A stretch of 64,000 nt of DNA from Lucinisca nassula. Lineage: Eukaryota > Mollusca > Bivalvia > Lucinida > Lucinidae. The position numbers and the translations under genes are program-made. Location of the stretch: the NCBI GenBank assembly GCA_963580285.1, contig OY757010.1:151345596-151409595 (forward strand), written 5' to 3'. Below are positions 52,758 through 61,734 of this stretch, in pieces (position 1 is the first letter of the stretch; every line of letters starts with the position of its first letter). The notes under the pieces were generated by a model. That model saw only the letters and a program-made list of their open reading frames with translations. It was not told the origin of the DNA and did not search any database.

Positions 52758-53294
52758 CCCTTCAAGAGGCAAGCTAAATTGTACAGGAGACAAAAATCTA
52801 AACTTCTCTAATATATTTCAGACAAAAATCAGGCTTGATATCATCAAATGAAATGTCATGATTTTTTTCTGAACAATAATCATAAATACTGGAATATCAC
52901 CCAGTGTTTTAAGCAACAAAACGTGACTCTTTATATCAATAACCATATCTATACCATGAAAATAATAGCCCTAATCAACAGGTAAATTTCATGATATTTC
53001 TGTGAAATTTGTGGCACGGCAGTGTGACAGCTTATTATAATGGCCAGTCACATGGTCAAATCAATTTTTTTTTTATTTATTTTTTTTATCAAGCTCTTAA
53101 GTAATCATGCTTCATGAAAGGTTCTGTGTTTTCATCAAAGTCAGTCCATCTCTTTTGAACATGAAAACTAACACAAATTTGATAAAACCATGTAATCAGC
53201 TTTTTGAAGAAGCTATCACATGCCTATACCAAATTTCATAGAAATCTCACAAAGCTTCGGTGAATAGGGCTAATCAGTTAACTGAATAAGCTGT

Positions 53295-54083
53295 TAGAAA
53301 ATAAAAATGTTAGACAAAATCCACATTCTAACACAGGGCACTTATATAGGCAATGGAAAGGAAATGTGACTTATTATGCAACAAATCACGGGACGGAAGA
53401 GTGTGATGAGTGACGTCATTAAAAGCTGACACTTTATGACATCACTCATAGATTCCTTGATGTTAGACAGTGTAACATCACTTTCTCGCATCAGAAACAT
53501 TACAAAAGGACATAAATGCATGTATTAAAGTCAATATTTTTTTGCGGGATTTCTTTTACCAATGGCCAAAGGTTGTGAGTGCCGATTTTCAGCATGTTAG
53601 AATCGAAAAAGATCAGCTCTAGCCAGTGATTTGTTGGGTAATAAATCACAGTTTATCGATCAGTTGTAAGTAGACAAATCACATAAGCTATTCGTGTGAT
53701 TTGTCTACTTACAACTGACTTACAAACTGTGATTTATTACTGAACAAAGCTGATCCATTTCGATATTAACACTAGAAACTGACACTAAGTTTTGTTGTTG
53801 CCTTCAAATTTGCCCAACCTTCCGCTATTGTTATAAGAAATCCTACCAACATTATTGACTGTATCACACACATTTATGTCCTTTTGTAAAGTTTTGGTGC
53901 GAAGAAGTGTCCAACATCAAGGAATCTACGAGTGACGTCATAAATTGTCAGCTTTTAATGATGTCACTTGGCACACCCTTCTGCCCCACGATTTGTTGCA
54001 TAATAAGACACAGTTCCTTTCCATTGCCTATATAGGCACGCTGTGTTAGAATAGAAAATAAAAATGTTAGACAAAATCCACAT
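53295..54083. mobile_element. ~725-bp foldback flanked by 32-bp direct repeats
   Basis: Inverted ends 'tctaacacag' and 'ctgtgttaga' continue as long arms ('tataggcaatggaaaggaa' / 'ttcctttccattgcctata', 'gatgttagaca...'). An inner hairpin 'agttgtaagtagacaaatca' / 'tgatttgtctacttacaact' sits at 53661-53718. An identical 32-bp repeat starting 'tagaaaataaaaatgttaga' is at 53295-53326 and 54052-54083. Confidence 0.8.
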
Positions 54084-54215
54084 CATTTCAAGGGCCAGCA
54101 ATATGAGGGCGTCAGCTCTCAGACTTTGTCTATGGTCCTTTAGACAAGATAAAGGGAGCTTACACACTAATGACTGTCCCCTATTACAGTTTATTAGTTC
54201 AACTTTATGTCTTAC

Positions 54216-54245
54216 CACTCGCTCTTATGAGAAGAAACTGATGCA
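54216..54245 (-). CDS. CCDC180: CCDC180 exon J (30-nt small exon)
   Basis: On the - strand, acceptor 'cttcacattttacag' and donor 'gtaagacata' are both strong. The exon has one base, nine codons (ASVSSHKSE) and two bases. Its length is a multiple of three, so skipping keeps the frame. It continues exon I (...TEEEDG). Confidence 0.6.
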
Positions 54246-54500
54246 CTGTAAAATGTGAAGACAATACATGACACAATATCAATATAGTTCGGCAGTTACC
54301 ATTCTTCTAGTTATTCAAGAAATAAACTAGTCTATGTAAATGTCCCTTTAACAATCTGTGATCTACTGTTTTTCTATCATACCCTTAAAACTACAAAAAA
54401 ATTATGTGAGCAATAATGTTTTAACTTCATACAACAAACAACTAGATCTGTGGTGGAAAAAAGTATATGTATTTTTTTATGCTTTATTGCAACCACATAT

Positions 54501-54792
54501 ACAATACAAAAACATGCCTATATGAATACATTGTATATTTTACTGCCAAAAAAAAAAGAGAAAATTTTAAGATGAAAAATTGTGATATTTTCCTTATTTT
54601 TACTGCAAATATGGGTTGTTGGTGCTCAATAAACCCCCTCAATGAGGCAGTTCTAACAAGTACCCACAACCTATGTCTTGGAGCAGAAATAACGAAGAGT
54701 ATGTATACCCTGCATACATAAACCCCAGTTTTACTAAATAAAAGTGGGGTTCAAGGGGGTCAGAATTACAAAGACGTGTTTTCGTGATGTGT
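54501..54792. mobile_element. MITE family B
   Basis: 'caatacaaaaacatgcctat' and 'aagacgtgttttcgtgatg' are the ends, and 'gggttgttggtgctcaat' / 'aacaagtacccacaac' the arms. Confidence 0.65.
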
Positions 54793-55178
54793 TTTAATAT
54801 GAATCCTGTTACGAGAAAATCTGTCTTTGGGGTTTAAGACCAGGTTAAGACACAAGCCTTACATAGTCTGGAAATTTTAGATGTACAAGTAGAAACTAGA
54901 GGTATTGTAAAATCCAAGAAGCAAACACAAAGGAGCTTATCAGACCGTATGGATGCACAGGCTGAGCTGAACCTTATATATTCGTAAAAGACAAAAACAG
55001 CTTTTCTCATCAAGAGGCTCATACATGTATTTTAAAGAACAAATATGTGTGTGTCATTATTTTCTTTTGAACTGTCTAAAGCAATATCCAGCAATTTTCA
55101 AAATCATGGAAACAAAATATGCAAAATACAAGAAAGATGACATGGTGATTGGACGTAGACAACAGGTTGACCATTTAC

Positions 55179-55208
55179 CCATCTTCTTCCTCAGTCAAAT
55201 TACTATCA
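55179..55208 (-). CDS. CCDC180: CCDC180 exon I (30-nt small exon)
   Basis: On the - strand, acceptor 'cttgtttccacag' and donor 'gtaaatggtc' bound one base, nine codons (DSNLTEEED) and two bases. Only this frame lacks stops. It matches the phase left by exon K. Same length and phase class as exon J, so the two may be alternative or jointly skippable. Confidence 0.6.
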
Positions 55209-55245
55209 CTGTGGAAACAAACAAGAATTTATCATGGCTCTGTTA

Positions 55246-55460
55246 ACCCTTCTCTTGCTGAATAGATTAATTTAGCCACACCCACATCTGACTATCAACC
55301 AATCAGATTACTTGACGTGATTTATGCCTACCAGTTCGCAAACTGAATGTCAAACAGTGTAGATCCTGATCAGTTAACTTCTTTAGAAGCCTTCTGATCT
55401 GGAGCTACACTGTTTGCAAACATAACAAGGAGTTGTCATGTTCAGCAGGACATGGATAAT
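55246..55460. mobile_element. C2-type palindromic MITE
   Basis: 'aacccttctcttgctgaata' to 'gttcagcaggacatgg', with 'gtagatcctgatcag' / 'ctgatctggagctacac' inside. It is the same order as 8503-8712. Confidence 0.65.
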
Positions 55461-55737
55461 ATTCTAAAATCTGGGCTGCAGAACCTAAAAAGCAAACTGA
55501 GTGAATAACTTTCTCAAATACAGGTAAGTGTCTCACTTTGCAGGTTTGTTATCATTGTTATATGTGATATCCTGTATCAGCTTTGGTTTCCAATCTTAAT
55601 GCTTGTCCTGCTAAATAAATTAATTTTGCCAAACCCAGTCTAAAGTGGTTGTGGTGTATTAGCAAAGAACTTGTTGTGTGCAAAAGTTTTTCCCTTTGAC
55701 AAATGGGCACTCATTCATTACACTTAAGGTGTATGAC

Positions 55738-56330
55738 AGCAGAACTACAATGAGTCAAATATCTATGACTTGTTCACCATGGCTGATTCAAATCTGTCCT
55801 AAGTCCCTGCAGAAATTTTCCAATAACTACAAATACAGTTGTATATACCATACAGTAGGGAGATGTGTCTTGTTTTATTTTGAATATGTATTTTTGTGTG
55901 CACTCACTAGAATCGCCCTGTGAATACATACATCATACCTTATTTTATGGAGGAGAGGAAAAATATCCCTTAAAGGGAATGGATACACCTTCAGGGGAGG
56001 CAACTCATGCATAAGTAGTTTTGACTCCCATGTCATTAGGGGTCAACTCTTAAAGGAAAGAATTTGCTCCACAGGAGCAAATTCTTTCCTTTAAGAGTAG
56101 ACCCATTCTTCCATGGGGCAGAGTTTATAGAAAAGCGATCAGGAAGTACCGAAAGTTGTCTCTTTTTGAAAAATTGCAATAAAAATCTGCCAGGTGTTCC
56201 CATTCCCCTTAAGTCATCTCCGTTATGTCCCCTGATCTGACTTTATGGTAAACCCTCAGTGGCTCAAACTACCCCTATCTCAAACAATTTTTCATGTCCT
56301 AAACGTGTTTAAGCAATTAAAGTTTGACAG
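55738..56330. mobile_element. MITE R carrying a nested MITE A (55980-56212)
   Basis: R sequence before ('tgcactcactagaatcgccc') and after ('ctcagtggctcaaactaccc') the A insertion is co-linear with the uninterrupted copy at 34004-34350. Confidence 0.65.
55980..56212. mobile_element. MITE family A nested in R
   Basis: TTAA + 'agggaatggatacacc' at the left and 'ggtgttcccattcccc' + TTAA at the right. The hairpin 'gaaagaatttgctcc' / 'ggagcaaattctttc' is perfect. Confidence 0.82.
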
Positions 56331-56356
56331 GAACTTCCCAAACAAGAGATACTTAC

Positions 56357-56498
56357 GCTGCTGACTGAGCTTTTCTGGCATTGCCATCTGTAGATGTCAG
56401 TGCGGGAGACTGACCACGTCGACTTGCCTTACCACGGTCGGAGGAAGCATTTGTTGACATTGAGGATTTCATTTTGTCTCTCATCTCAGTGCCTCCAG
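56357..56498 (-). CDS. CCDC180: CCDC180 exon K
   Basis: On the - strand, acceptor 'ctttttttttcag' and donor 'gtaagtatct' (strong) bound 142 nt: two bases, 46 codons, two bases. The peptide begins GGTEMRDKMKSSMSTNASSD, continues RGKASRRGQSPALTSTDGN and ends ARKAQSA. It is Ser/Arg/Gly-rich and probably disordered. It links lysine-rich upstream exons to the acidic small exons, a linker before the conserved C-terminal domain. Confidence 0.7.
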
Positions 56499-56509
56499 CT
56501 GAAAAAAAA

Positions 56510-56705
56510 AGTTTCTGAAATGAGCAAGCAAAAACTCGGATCAGCCTGCTTATCCATATAGTCTAACCTTAGACTTCTCTTGCTGCATGAAGGAGCACTG
56601 AGCCCTTAGCTATCCTTAGAGCCCACAACGAAGACTCTCATCTGGGTCTTCGTTGGGCGCACATGTCTTATTGTAGGTTTTGGCGTGCGCTGGCTCAAAT
56701 GATAT
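56510..56705. mobile_element. Palindromic MITE P
   Basis: 'cttgctgcatgaaggagcac' and 'gggcgcacatgtcttattgt' + 'aggttttggcgtgcgctggc' match the copy at 8786-9036. The left end is degraded. Confidence 0.6.
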
Positions 56706-56744
56706 TATCTAACTCTTTATGTGCTACAGTAAGTTCTAGGTCAG

Positions 56745-56875
56745 TCTATTTTTTCAGAGAAAAGGTTGACATTTTATTGCTGGGCAGACAATTCACATGA
56801 TATGTCAAGACTGGCAGGCAATTCACATCGATAATTATGCCTTATTTTTCAGACAAAAAAAAAATGAAAGTGTCA
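56745..56875. mobile_element. Small palindromic MITE U
   Basis: 'tttttcagagaaaaggttga' is mirrored by 'ccttatttttcagacaaaa'. Relatives are at 49405-49505 and 52795-52885. Confidence 0.5.
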
Positions 56876-56972
56876 CCTGCTTACATGATTACAGGATTAG
56901 CACTAAAACGGCTAATTCTACCATAAATCAGTGAGATATTGCAAATTGTTAAAAAAATTCTGTGAGATTTGT

Positions 56973-57213
56973 TTAAGGGGAATGGGAATACCTTCAGGGG
57001 AGGCAACTCCTGCCAAAGTATTTTTTCCTCCCATGTCAAAAGGGGTCAACTCTTAAAGGAAAGAATTTGCTCCAGGAGCAAATTCTTTCCTTTAAGAGTA
57101 GACCCCTTTTTCAGTGTGACAGGGCTTATAGAAAAATGCACAGTAAGTCCCGAAAGTTGTCTCCCTTTGAAAAATGGAGGAAAAAATCTGCCAGGTGTTC
57201 CCATTCCCCTTAA
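56973..57213. mobile_element. MITE family A
   Basis: TTAA + 'ggggaatgggaatacc' and 'ggtgttcccattcccc' + TTAA, with a perfect 'aaagaatttgctcc' / 'ggagcaaattcttt' hairpin. Confidence 0.85.
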
Positions 57214-57339
57214 GTGTCTGGCTAACATTTTATATTTCTGTTTATTTCTTTAGATGGTCTAAAAATTCTGTAAGATTTGAACATATGCTAGAAATGGAAA
57301 AAAAACACTTGGGAATTCATATCTATAACACTGTAAGAT

Positions 57340-57510
57340 GGTTGGAAAAATGTTTCAAATTTTATGTTTGGAAGGTTTTAACAGGAGTAAGACTACAAAG
57401 TCATTTTTTATCATTCATTTCTATCAGTGCAAGATGTCTGAAAATTGTTAACAAATTTTATGTTTGGAAGGTTTTAACAGGGGCAAGTTTACAGTGTCTG
57501 AAATGTAATT
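57340..57510. repeat. Two ~106-bp tandem units
   Basis: 'aaattttatgtttggaaggt' + 'tttaacagg' occurs at 57356 and 57452, each followed by a 'ttcatttctatca'-like stretch. No element family was recognised. Confidence 0.6.
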
Positions 57511-57654
57511 TTGTCATTCATTTTAACATGACTCTCTGTATCATTGCATACTTCATTTTTTAATTCCTATGATTTCATTTCATGAAACTCTCTTCATGCA
57601 CTAAGTAACCACTCAGTTAAACACTAGTCATTTGTAACCACAGATTCCATTGGG

Positions 57655-58215
57655 CCCAGGAATATTATGGTTTCAGAGAAGATTTTTGAAGTTTTTTTTT
57701 TTTTCCGTTGTAAGACTATGGGAGCTAATGACCCCTGGGGTGTGGCCAATTTGAACCATAGGAACATGGTGGGCAGGATTTATGTAGGTGTCTATTTAAC
57801 ATTGCTAAATAAAAAAACCTAAGCTCTGGGCCTTTTTGTTTTAGAGAAGGTTTTTGAAGGTTTCCCATTAAAAGTCATTGGGAGCTAATGAGCACTTGGG
57901 CATGGCCAATTTGGAACCCAGGGGCATGACTGGCAGGATTTAGATGACTACCTACTGTTGCTACATATTTAGAATCTAAGCTCTGGGCCTTATGGTTTCA
58001 GAGAAGAAAATTTTTGAAGGTTTTTCCCATTATAAGTCTATGGGAGCTAATGAGCTAGGGGCATGGCCAATTTGGACCCCCAGGGGCATGCTTGGCAGGA
58101 TTTATGTAGGTGAACACTTGACGTTGCTTCATACTAAATATCTAAGCTCTGGGCCTTGTGGTTTCAGAGAAGAAGTTGTTTTTTTTTTAAGTTTATCCCA
58201 TTAAAAGTCTATTGA
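57655..58215. repeat. Tandem ~170-bp units, Helentron-core type
   Basis: Three to four units with 'ctaagctctgggccttttgg'-like and 'tttcagagaagatttttgaa' words, 'gggagctaatgagc' and 'ggggcatggccaattt' resemble the G core. No clear element ends were found. Confidence 0.6.
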
Positions 58216-58602
58216 AGCTATAAGTTGCCATTGGTAACCAGAATTCCAATCCCATCAGCCCCAAAATCTTATGCAGCCTTTCTCCCTGTCTGATAATGCT
58301 TCTCATGAAATTTAATAAAGATTGGCCATGGGATATCAGAGATATACTTATTTGAAATTGTGAAAGGACGATGGATGGCAGATGCTGGACCATTGGCATA
58401 CTAATACCTCACATGAGCTTTTGGCTAAGGTGAAATAATAAATAGCATGAGCAAAGAAAACTATTAACAAATATTGTAAATAATAAGTAATTATCCCCCA
58501 TTCATCCCAAACTCTGCAAAAGAACAAAGAAAATGAAAATTCAACAGAAGACAATAATATAAACTGTGTGAAATCAACATCTTACTGAAATTAACATCTT
58601 AC

Positions 58603-58644
58603 TTCCATTGACAGTTGAACATTCTGATTCAGTGGCTACTGTAG
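58603..58644 (-). CDS. CCDC180: CCDC180 exon L (42 nt)
   Basis: On the - strand, acceptor 'gtgtgtttag' and donor 'gtaagatgtt' bound two bases, 13 codons (TVATESECSTVNG) and one base. It joins exon M (..RSK + GCT = A) and exon K (A + CT = T). The length is a multiple of three, so it is another frame-neutral cassette. Only this frame is open. Confidence 0.6.
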
Positions 58645-58679
58645 CTAAACACACAGTAACAGCTGAAAAATTCAATCTT

Positions 58680-58905
58680 ACTCTGTTAAACCTTTTTTTA
58701 CCAGAAAACCTAAAATGGTTAATTGGCCAACCATGCAGGCCCAGATCAGACGCCACATTTTGATCAGGGCCTACACTGTTTGCAAAACGTTCAGCCATTT
58801 TCCAAATACAATTTGAAGATAACACAACCTGACACCCCTAAATTTGGAAATGGACTCCTGCTATATATAAGGAGGAAGGTACCATTTTGGTACCAAAAGG
58901 GTTAA
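58680..58905. mobile_element. C3-type palindromic MITE
   Basis: 'gttaaacctttttttaccag' and 'ttttggtaccaaaagggtta' are inverted ends. 'ggcccagatcagacgcca' / 'atcagggcctacactgttt' is the core. Confidence 0.65.
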
Positions 58906-58939
58906 CTGAATAGAATATTCTGACTTTTTATAAACAGCT

Positions 58940-59152
58940 GGGGCCAGTTGTTCAAAACTAACGACATCATAAGTCAATGTATCGTTAAAACTTTAATCAT
59001 AAAATTTGGCGAATAAGCTAATATTTTTGCTGAAAAAATGGGAGCATCTTTTGCAAATGCTGTCATTTTTTTCAGCAAAAATAACACTATATTAGATATG
59101 GAACTGGCTGGAACAGTTAACAATTTAACAATGCTATGAACCACTGGCCCAT
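58940..59152. mobile_element. MITE family D, diverged
   Basis: 'ggggccagttgttcaaaact' at the left and 'atgaaccactggccc' at the right. The hairpin is partly deleted. Confidence 0.65.
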
Positions 59153-59404
59153 GGAGTCCATTTTGAAATCCTGGTTACTTCTATTTAGAAAATGGTGGAA
59201 CATTTTACTAACAGTGAATGCCCTTATCAGACGCTATGTTTTAGAGAGCAAAACATTGAAAGAACTTGTTTAATTTTCTTCTCAGGTTTTGAGCATAGAC
59301 TTCAAGTATCTTTGTCACAATATGAAGCAATATAGTGCCAGGTATGATGATCTCAGCTGTAGGCTGACGGTATTTCTGTCTAGGTATGTAGCTAGTTCAG
59401 CCCT

Positions 59405-59825
59405 TAAGCTGTCTGCTTTAATGTCTGCTGCTTACTTTACACATCACTTTTGCAGACAATGAGGACCAAGATCTGATTGCTCTTTTACAAGCAATCTGAT
59501 CAGGGTCCACAATGTTTGCCTGTATGCAAAAATATTTTAATGAAGTATGCAAGAAGATGCAGCAGACAACATAAAATGACAACATTTTAGATGCAGTTTC
59601 TCTTGGTGTCTCAAGAGTTAACACTTAAAACCCTGAGAAAATCTACATCTAAAAATGTCGTCTGCTGATCTCCTCTGCTGTATCTTCTTGCAAACTTTTT
59701 GAAAATATTTTTTCATATAGGCAAACAGTGTGGAACCCAGATCAGACTGCTCCTAAATCTGGGTCCACACTGTTTGCAAAAATGTTTTTGAAGCAACTAG
59801 CAGACGACAAAGCAGACGACAATTG
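59405..59825. mobile_element. Two C-type palindromes in inverted neighbouring arms
   Basis: 'aaatgtctgctgc...' and 'gaagatgcagcagacaac' flank the first C palindrome (59440-59520). 'gtcgtctgctgatctcctct' and 'agcagacgacaaagcagacg' flank the second (59715-59785). The two units are back to back. Confidence 0.55.
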
Positions 59826-59898
59826 TCGTGATTGGCATCTTATGGATTAATAGCTATCTGGAGAGGACATAAGATTCCCTGTAATATTTCCTTCTTAC

Positions 59899-59946
59899 CT
59901 TTAGATCTCTTTTTTCTTTTCCTTTTCTTTTTAGATTTTCCTTTTT
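59899..59946 (-). CDS. CCDC180: CCDC180 exon M (48 nt, lysine/arginine-rich)
   Basis: On the - strand, acceptor 'tcgtgttgctttag' and donor 'gtaagaagga' bound two bases, 15 codons (KGKSKKKRKRKKRSK) and one base. The basic run could be a nuclear-localisation or microtubule-binding type patch. Its phase matches exon L. The sequence upstream in the transcript is the long CTT tract described at 59957-60076. It is the most upstream CCDC180 exon I can see. Confidence 0.58.
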
Positions 59947-59956
59947 CTAAAGCAAC

Positions 59957-60076
59957 ACGAAGAAGAAGAAGAAGAAGAAGAAGTAGAAGAAGAAGAAGAA
60001 GAAGAAGAAGAAGAAGAAGAAGAAGAAGAAGAAGAAGAAGAAAAAGAAGAAGAAGAAAAAGAAGAAGAAGAAGAGA
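59957..60076 (-). repeat. Interrupted (GAA/TTC)n tract at a 3' splice site
   Basis: About 38 triplets of AAG on the + strand (CTT on the transcript strand), interrupted by 'aagtag', 'gaaaaag' and a second 'gaaaaag'. It ends ~10 bp before the acceptor of exon M. Confidence 0.92.
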
Positions 60077-60087
60077 TTGTTTCTTTG

Positions 60088-60292
60088 GTTTTGTTATAAG
60101 GCCCATGATTAATGATTATTTCTCTAATTTCAAGCTGATTGTTAATCGGGTGGGTGAAAACAGGAATACCCAGAGAAAAATCACCCAAGCTTCCAATGCA
60201 GAACTTGGAATCCCACACGTGACTTGAGTGAGGCTTGATAGACAGAATGATTAAGACACAGCTCTCTTACCCATTAGGCCATAGAGAGTGGC
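60088..60292 (-). mobile_element. SINE S3
   Basis: On the - strand: head 'ctctatggcctaatgggtaa', then 'caagcctcactcaagtcacg' and the end 'aaagaaacaatctc' after 'ttagagaaataatcat'. It sits directly 5' of the GAA/TTC tract in transcript order, so the tract could have grown from this SINE's tail. Confidence 0.6.
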
Positions 60293-60298
60293 GAGATA

Positions 60299-60415
60299 TA
60301 CAGTAAAATTCCTATATTAAGACCACCTTTGGGACTGTTCAAAAGTGGTCTTTAAAGACCACTTTTGAACAGTCCCAAAGATGGTCTTTCATTCAGAGCC
60401 ACTGGGTGTACAAAT
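60299..60415. mobile_element. MITE family E, left part
   Basis: 'acagtaaaattcctatatta' + 'agaccacctttgggactg' and the perfect hairpin 'ttcaaaagtggtctttaa' / 'gaccacttttgaacagtc'. Confidence 0.65.
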
Positions 60416-60534
60416 TCAAATTTTAAAACATGTATGGTAAGGGGATGAGGTGACCAAATACTTAGGATAAATACCATATCTCTAGCTCAGGGTACTGTCT
60501 TTCTTTTTCATTATCAATTACCTTAATGATCCTA

Positions 60535-60620
60535 AGTATTGGGGCAGACAGGCCTAAGCAAACAGTGAAGACCCTGATAAGACTGCAATCTGATCAGGAT
60601 ATACACTGTTTGCTATCCGA
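60535..60620. mobile_element. C-type palindrome
   Basis: 'caaacagtgaagaccctgat' pairs with 'atcaggatatacactgtttg' around 'aagactgcaatctg'. Confidence 0.6.
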
Positions 60621-61734
60621 TTGCACTTTTGGAACTCCTTGCTGGATCGTGATACAAAGGGGGAGTTCCAAATTTGCCCACACACAGATTTTCTTGAAAC
60701 TTCAATTGTTGTTTACTTGAGGACTATCAACTATATATATAACTTTGTTTCATTTGATAAATTACTATGGGTCTCAGGAGAGCTCCCTGGGGTAGTCCCC
60801 TGTAGAAGTCATACACACCTGTGAACTTTTCAGTCTTAAATCAATAGGTATGATTATTTTCAAATTTTGTTGCTTTGATTGGCAACTGAACACTATAAGG
60901 ATTAATCTAATACAAAAAATGTAAATGTGTCTATGTCTTTTAATTTTTCTGATAAATTTATTTTCAAACTTTCTTCTACTTTTCATGAAAATTTATAAAC
61001 AATGAGATTTTCCTCATAAGTGTTAGATGTGTTACTGATCTTGTCACCCCAAGATATTGCATATAAAATAGGCCACATATATCCTCTATATAGCAAACAA
61101 ATTTCAGAAAAGTCAGAAGCCGGTAACATTGTTTTTGATTGCTAGATATGGGTTCAGGTCTATTTTTTTGCTAAAACCAGTTGCAATATAAGGGGACAAG
61201 ATTTCCTTAAAGTGTATTTTTATTGTGTTTTTAATGACCATTTGGTGCCACATTATCATACAAAGCTTAGCATAGGCATTTATGTAATAAAACCTCTCTC
61301 CCCTCTCCCAACACCACCCTCTCCCCCTCCCCCCCCCCTCCCCCAACACTCACACAAAAAGATACTGGTGTTTTTGTTTGACTTTTCAAAAGTAAATGAG
61401 GACATACATTAGCAAAGTATACCAGTTCAATCCAAACATTTGAAAGAGAAAAAATAAAATGCATTCAAGCACTGTTCATGATGAATGTTAGTTTTGACAG
61501 TTTTGCAAAAATGATAATCCTGAAAAAATTACATCATGGCAGAATAGGAATAAGACAAGGTGGATCTTTTTATCCTGTTTTATTTGGTCTTTCTGTATAT
61601 TTTTAAAGCCCGCAATAAAAAGACACTTGATGTCAGTAATACGCAATGACGTATTGAATCTGCTTAATAAATTACTTGCATAGTCCTATTTTTTTTTCTT
61701 AAATTATGTTTGCTGTTGTCATTCTCTTCTTTAA
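60621..61734. other. Unrecognised stretch with a pyrimidine tract
   Basis: I see no element or convincing exon. A C/T-only run covers about 61290-61347 ('ctctcccctctcccaacacc' and onward). A - strand frame ending at 60774 (SQVCMTSTGDYPRELS) lacks supporting splice context. Confidence 0.4.

Noticed and set aside
53964..54258. Overlapping frames on both strands near exon J
   Set aside because: They cover the foldback's right arm and do not respect the exon J splice sites. Only the 30-nt exon fits the gene's phase.
59832..60227. Long + frame with poly-arginine and - frames with poly-leucine or poly-serine
   Set aside because: These are readings of the GAA/TTC repeat and flanking SINE, not genes.
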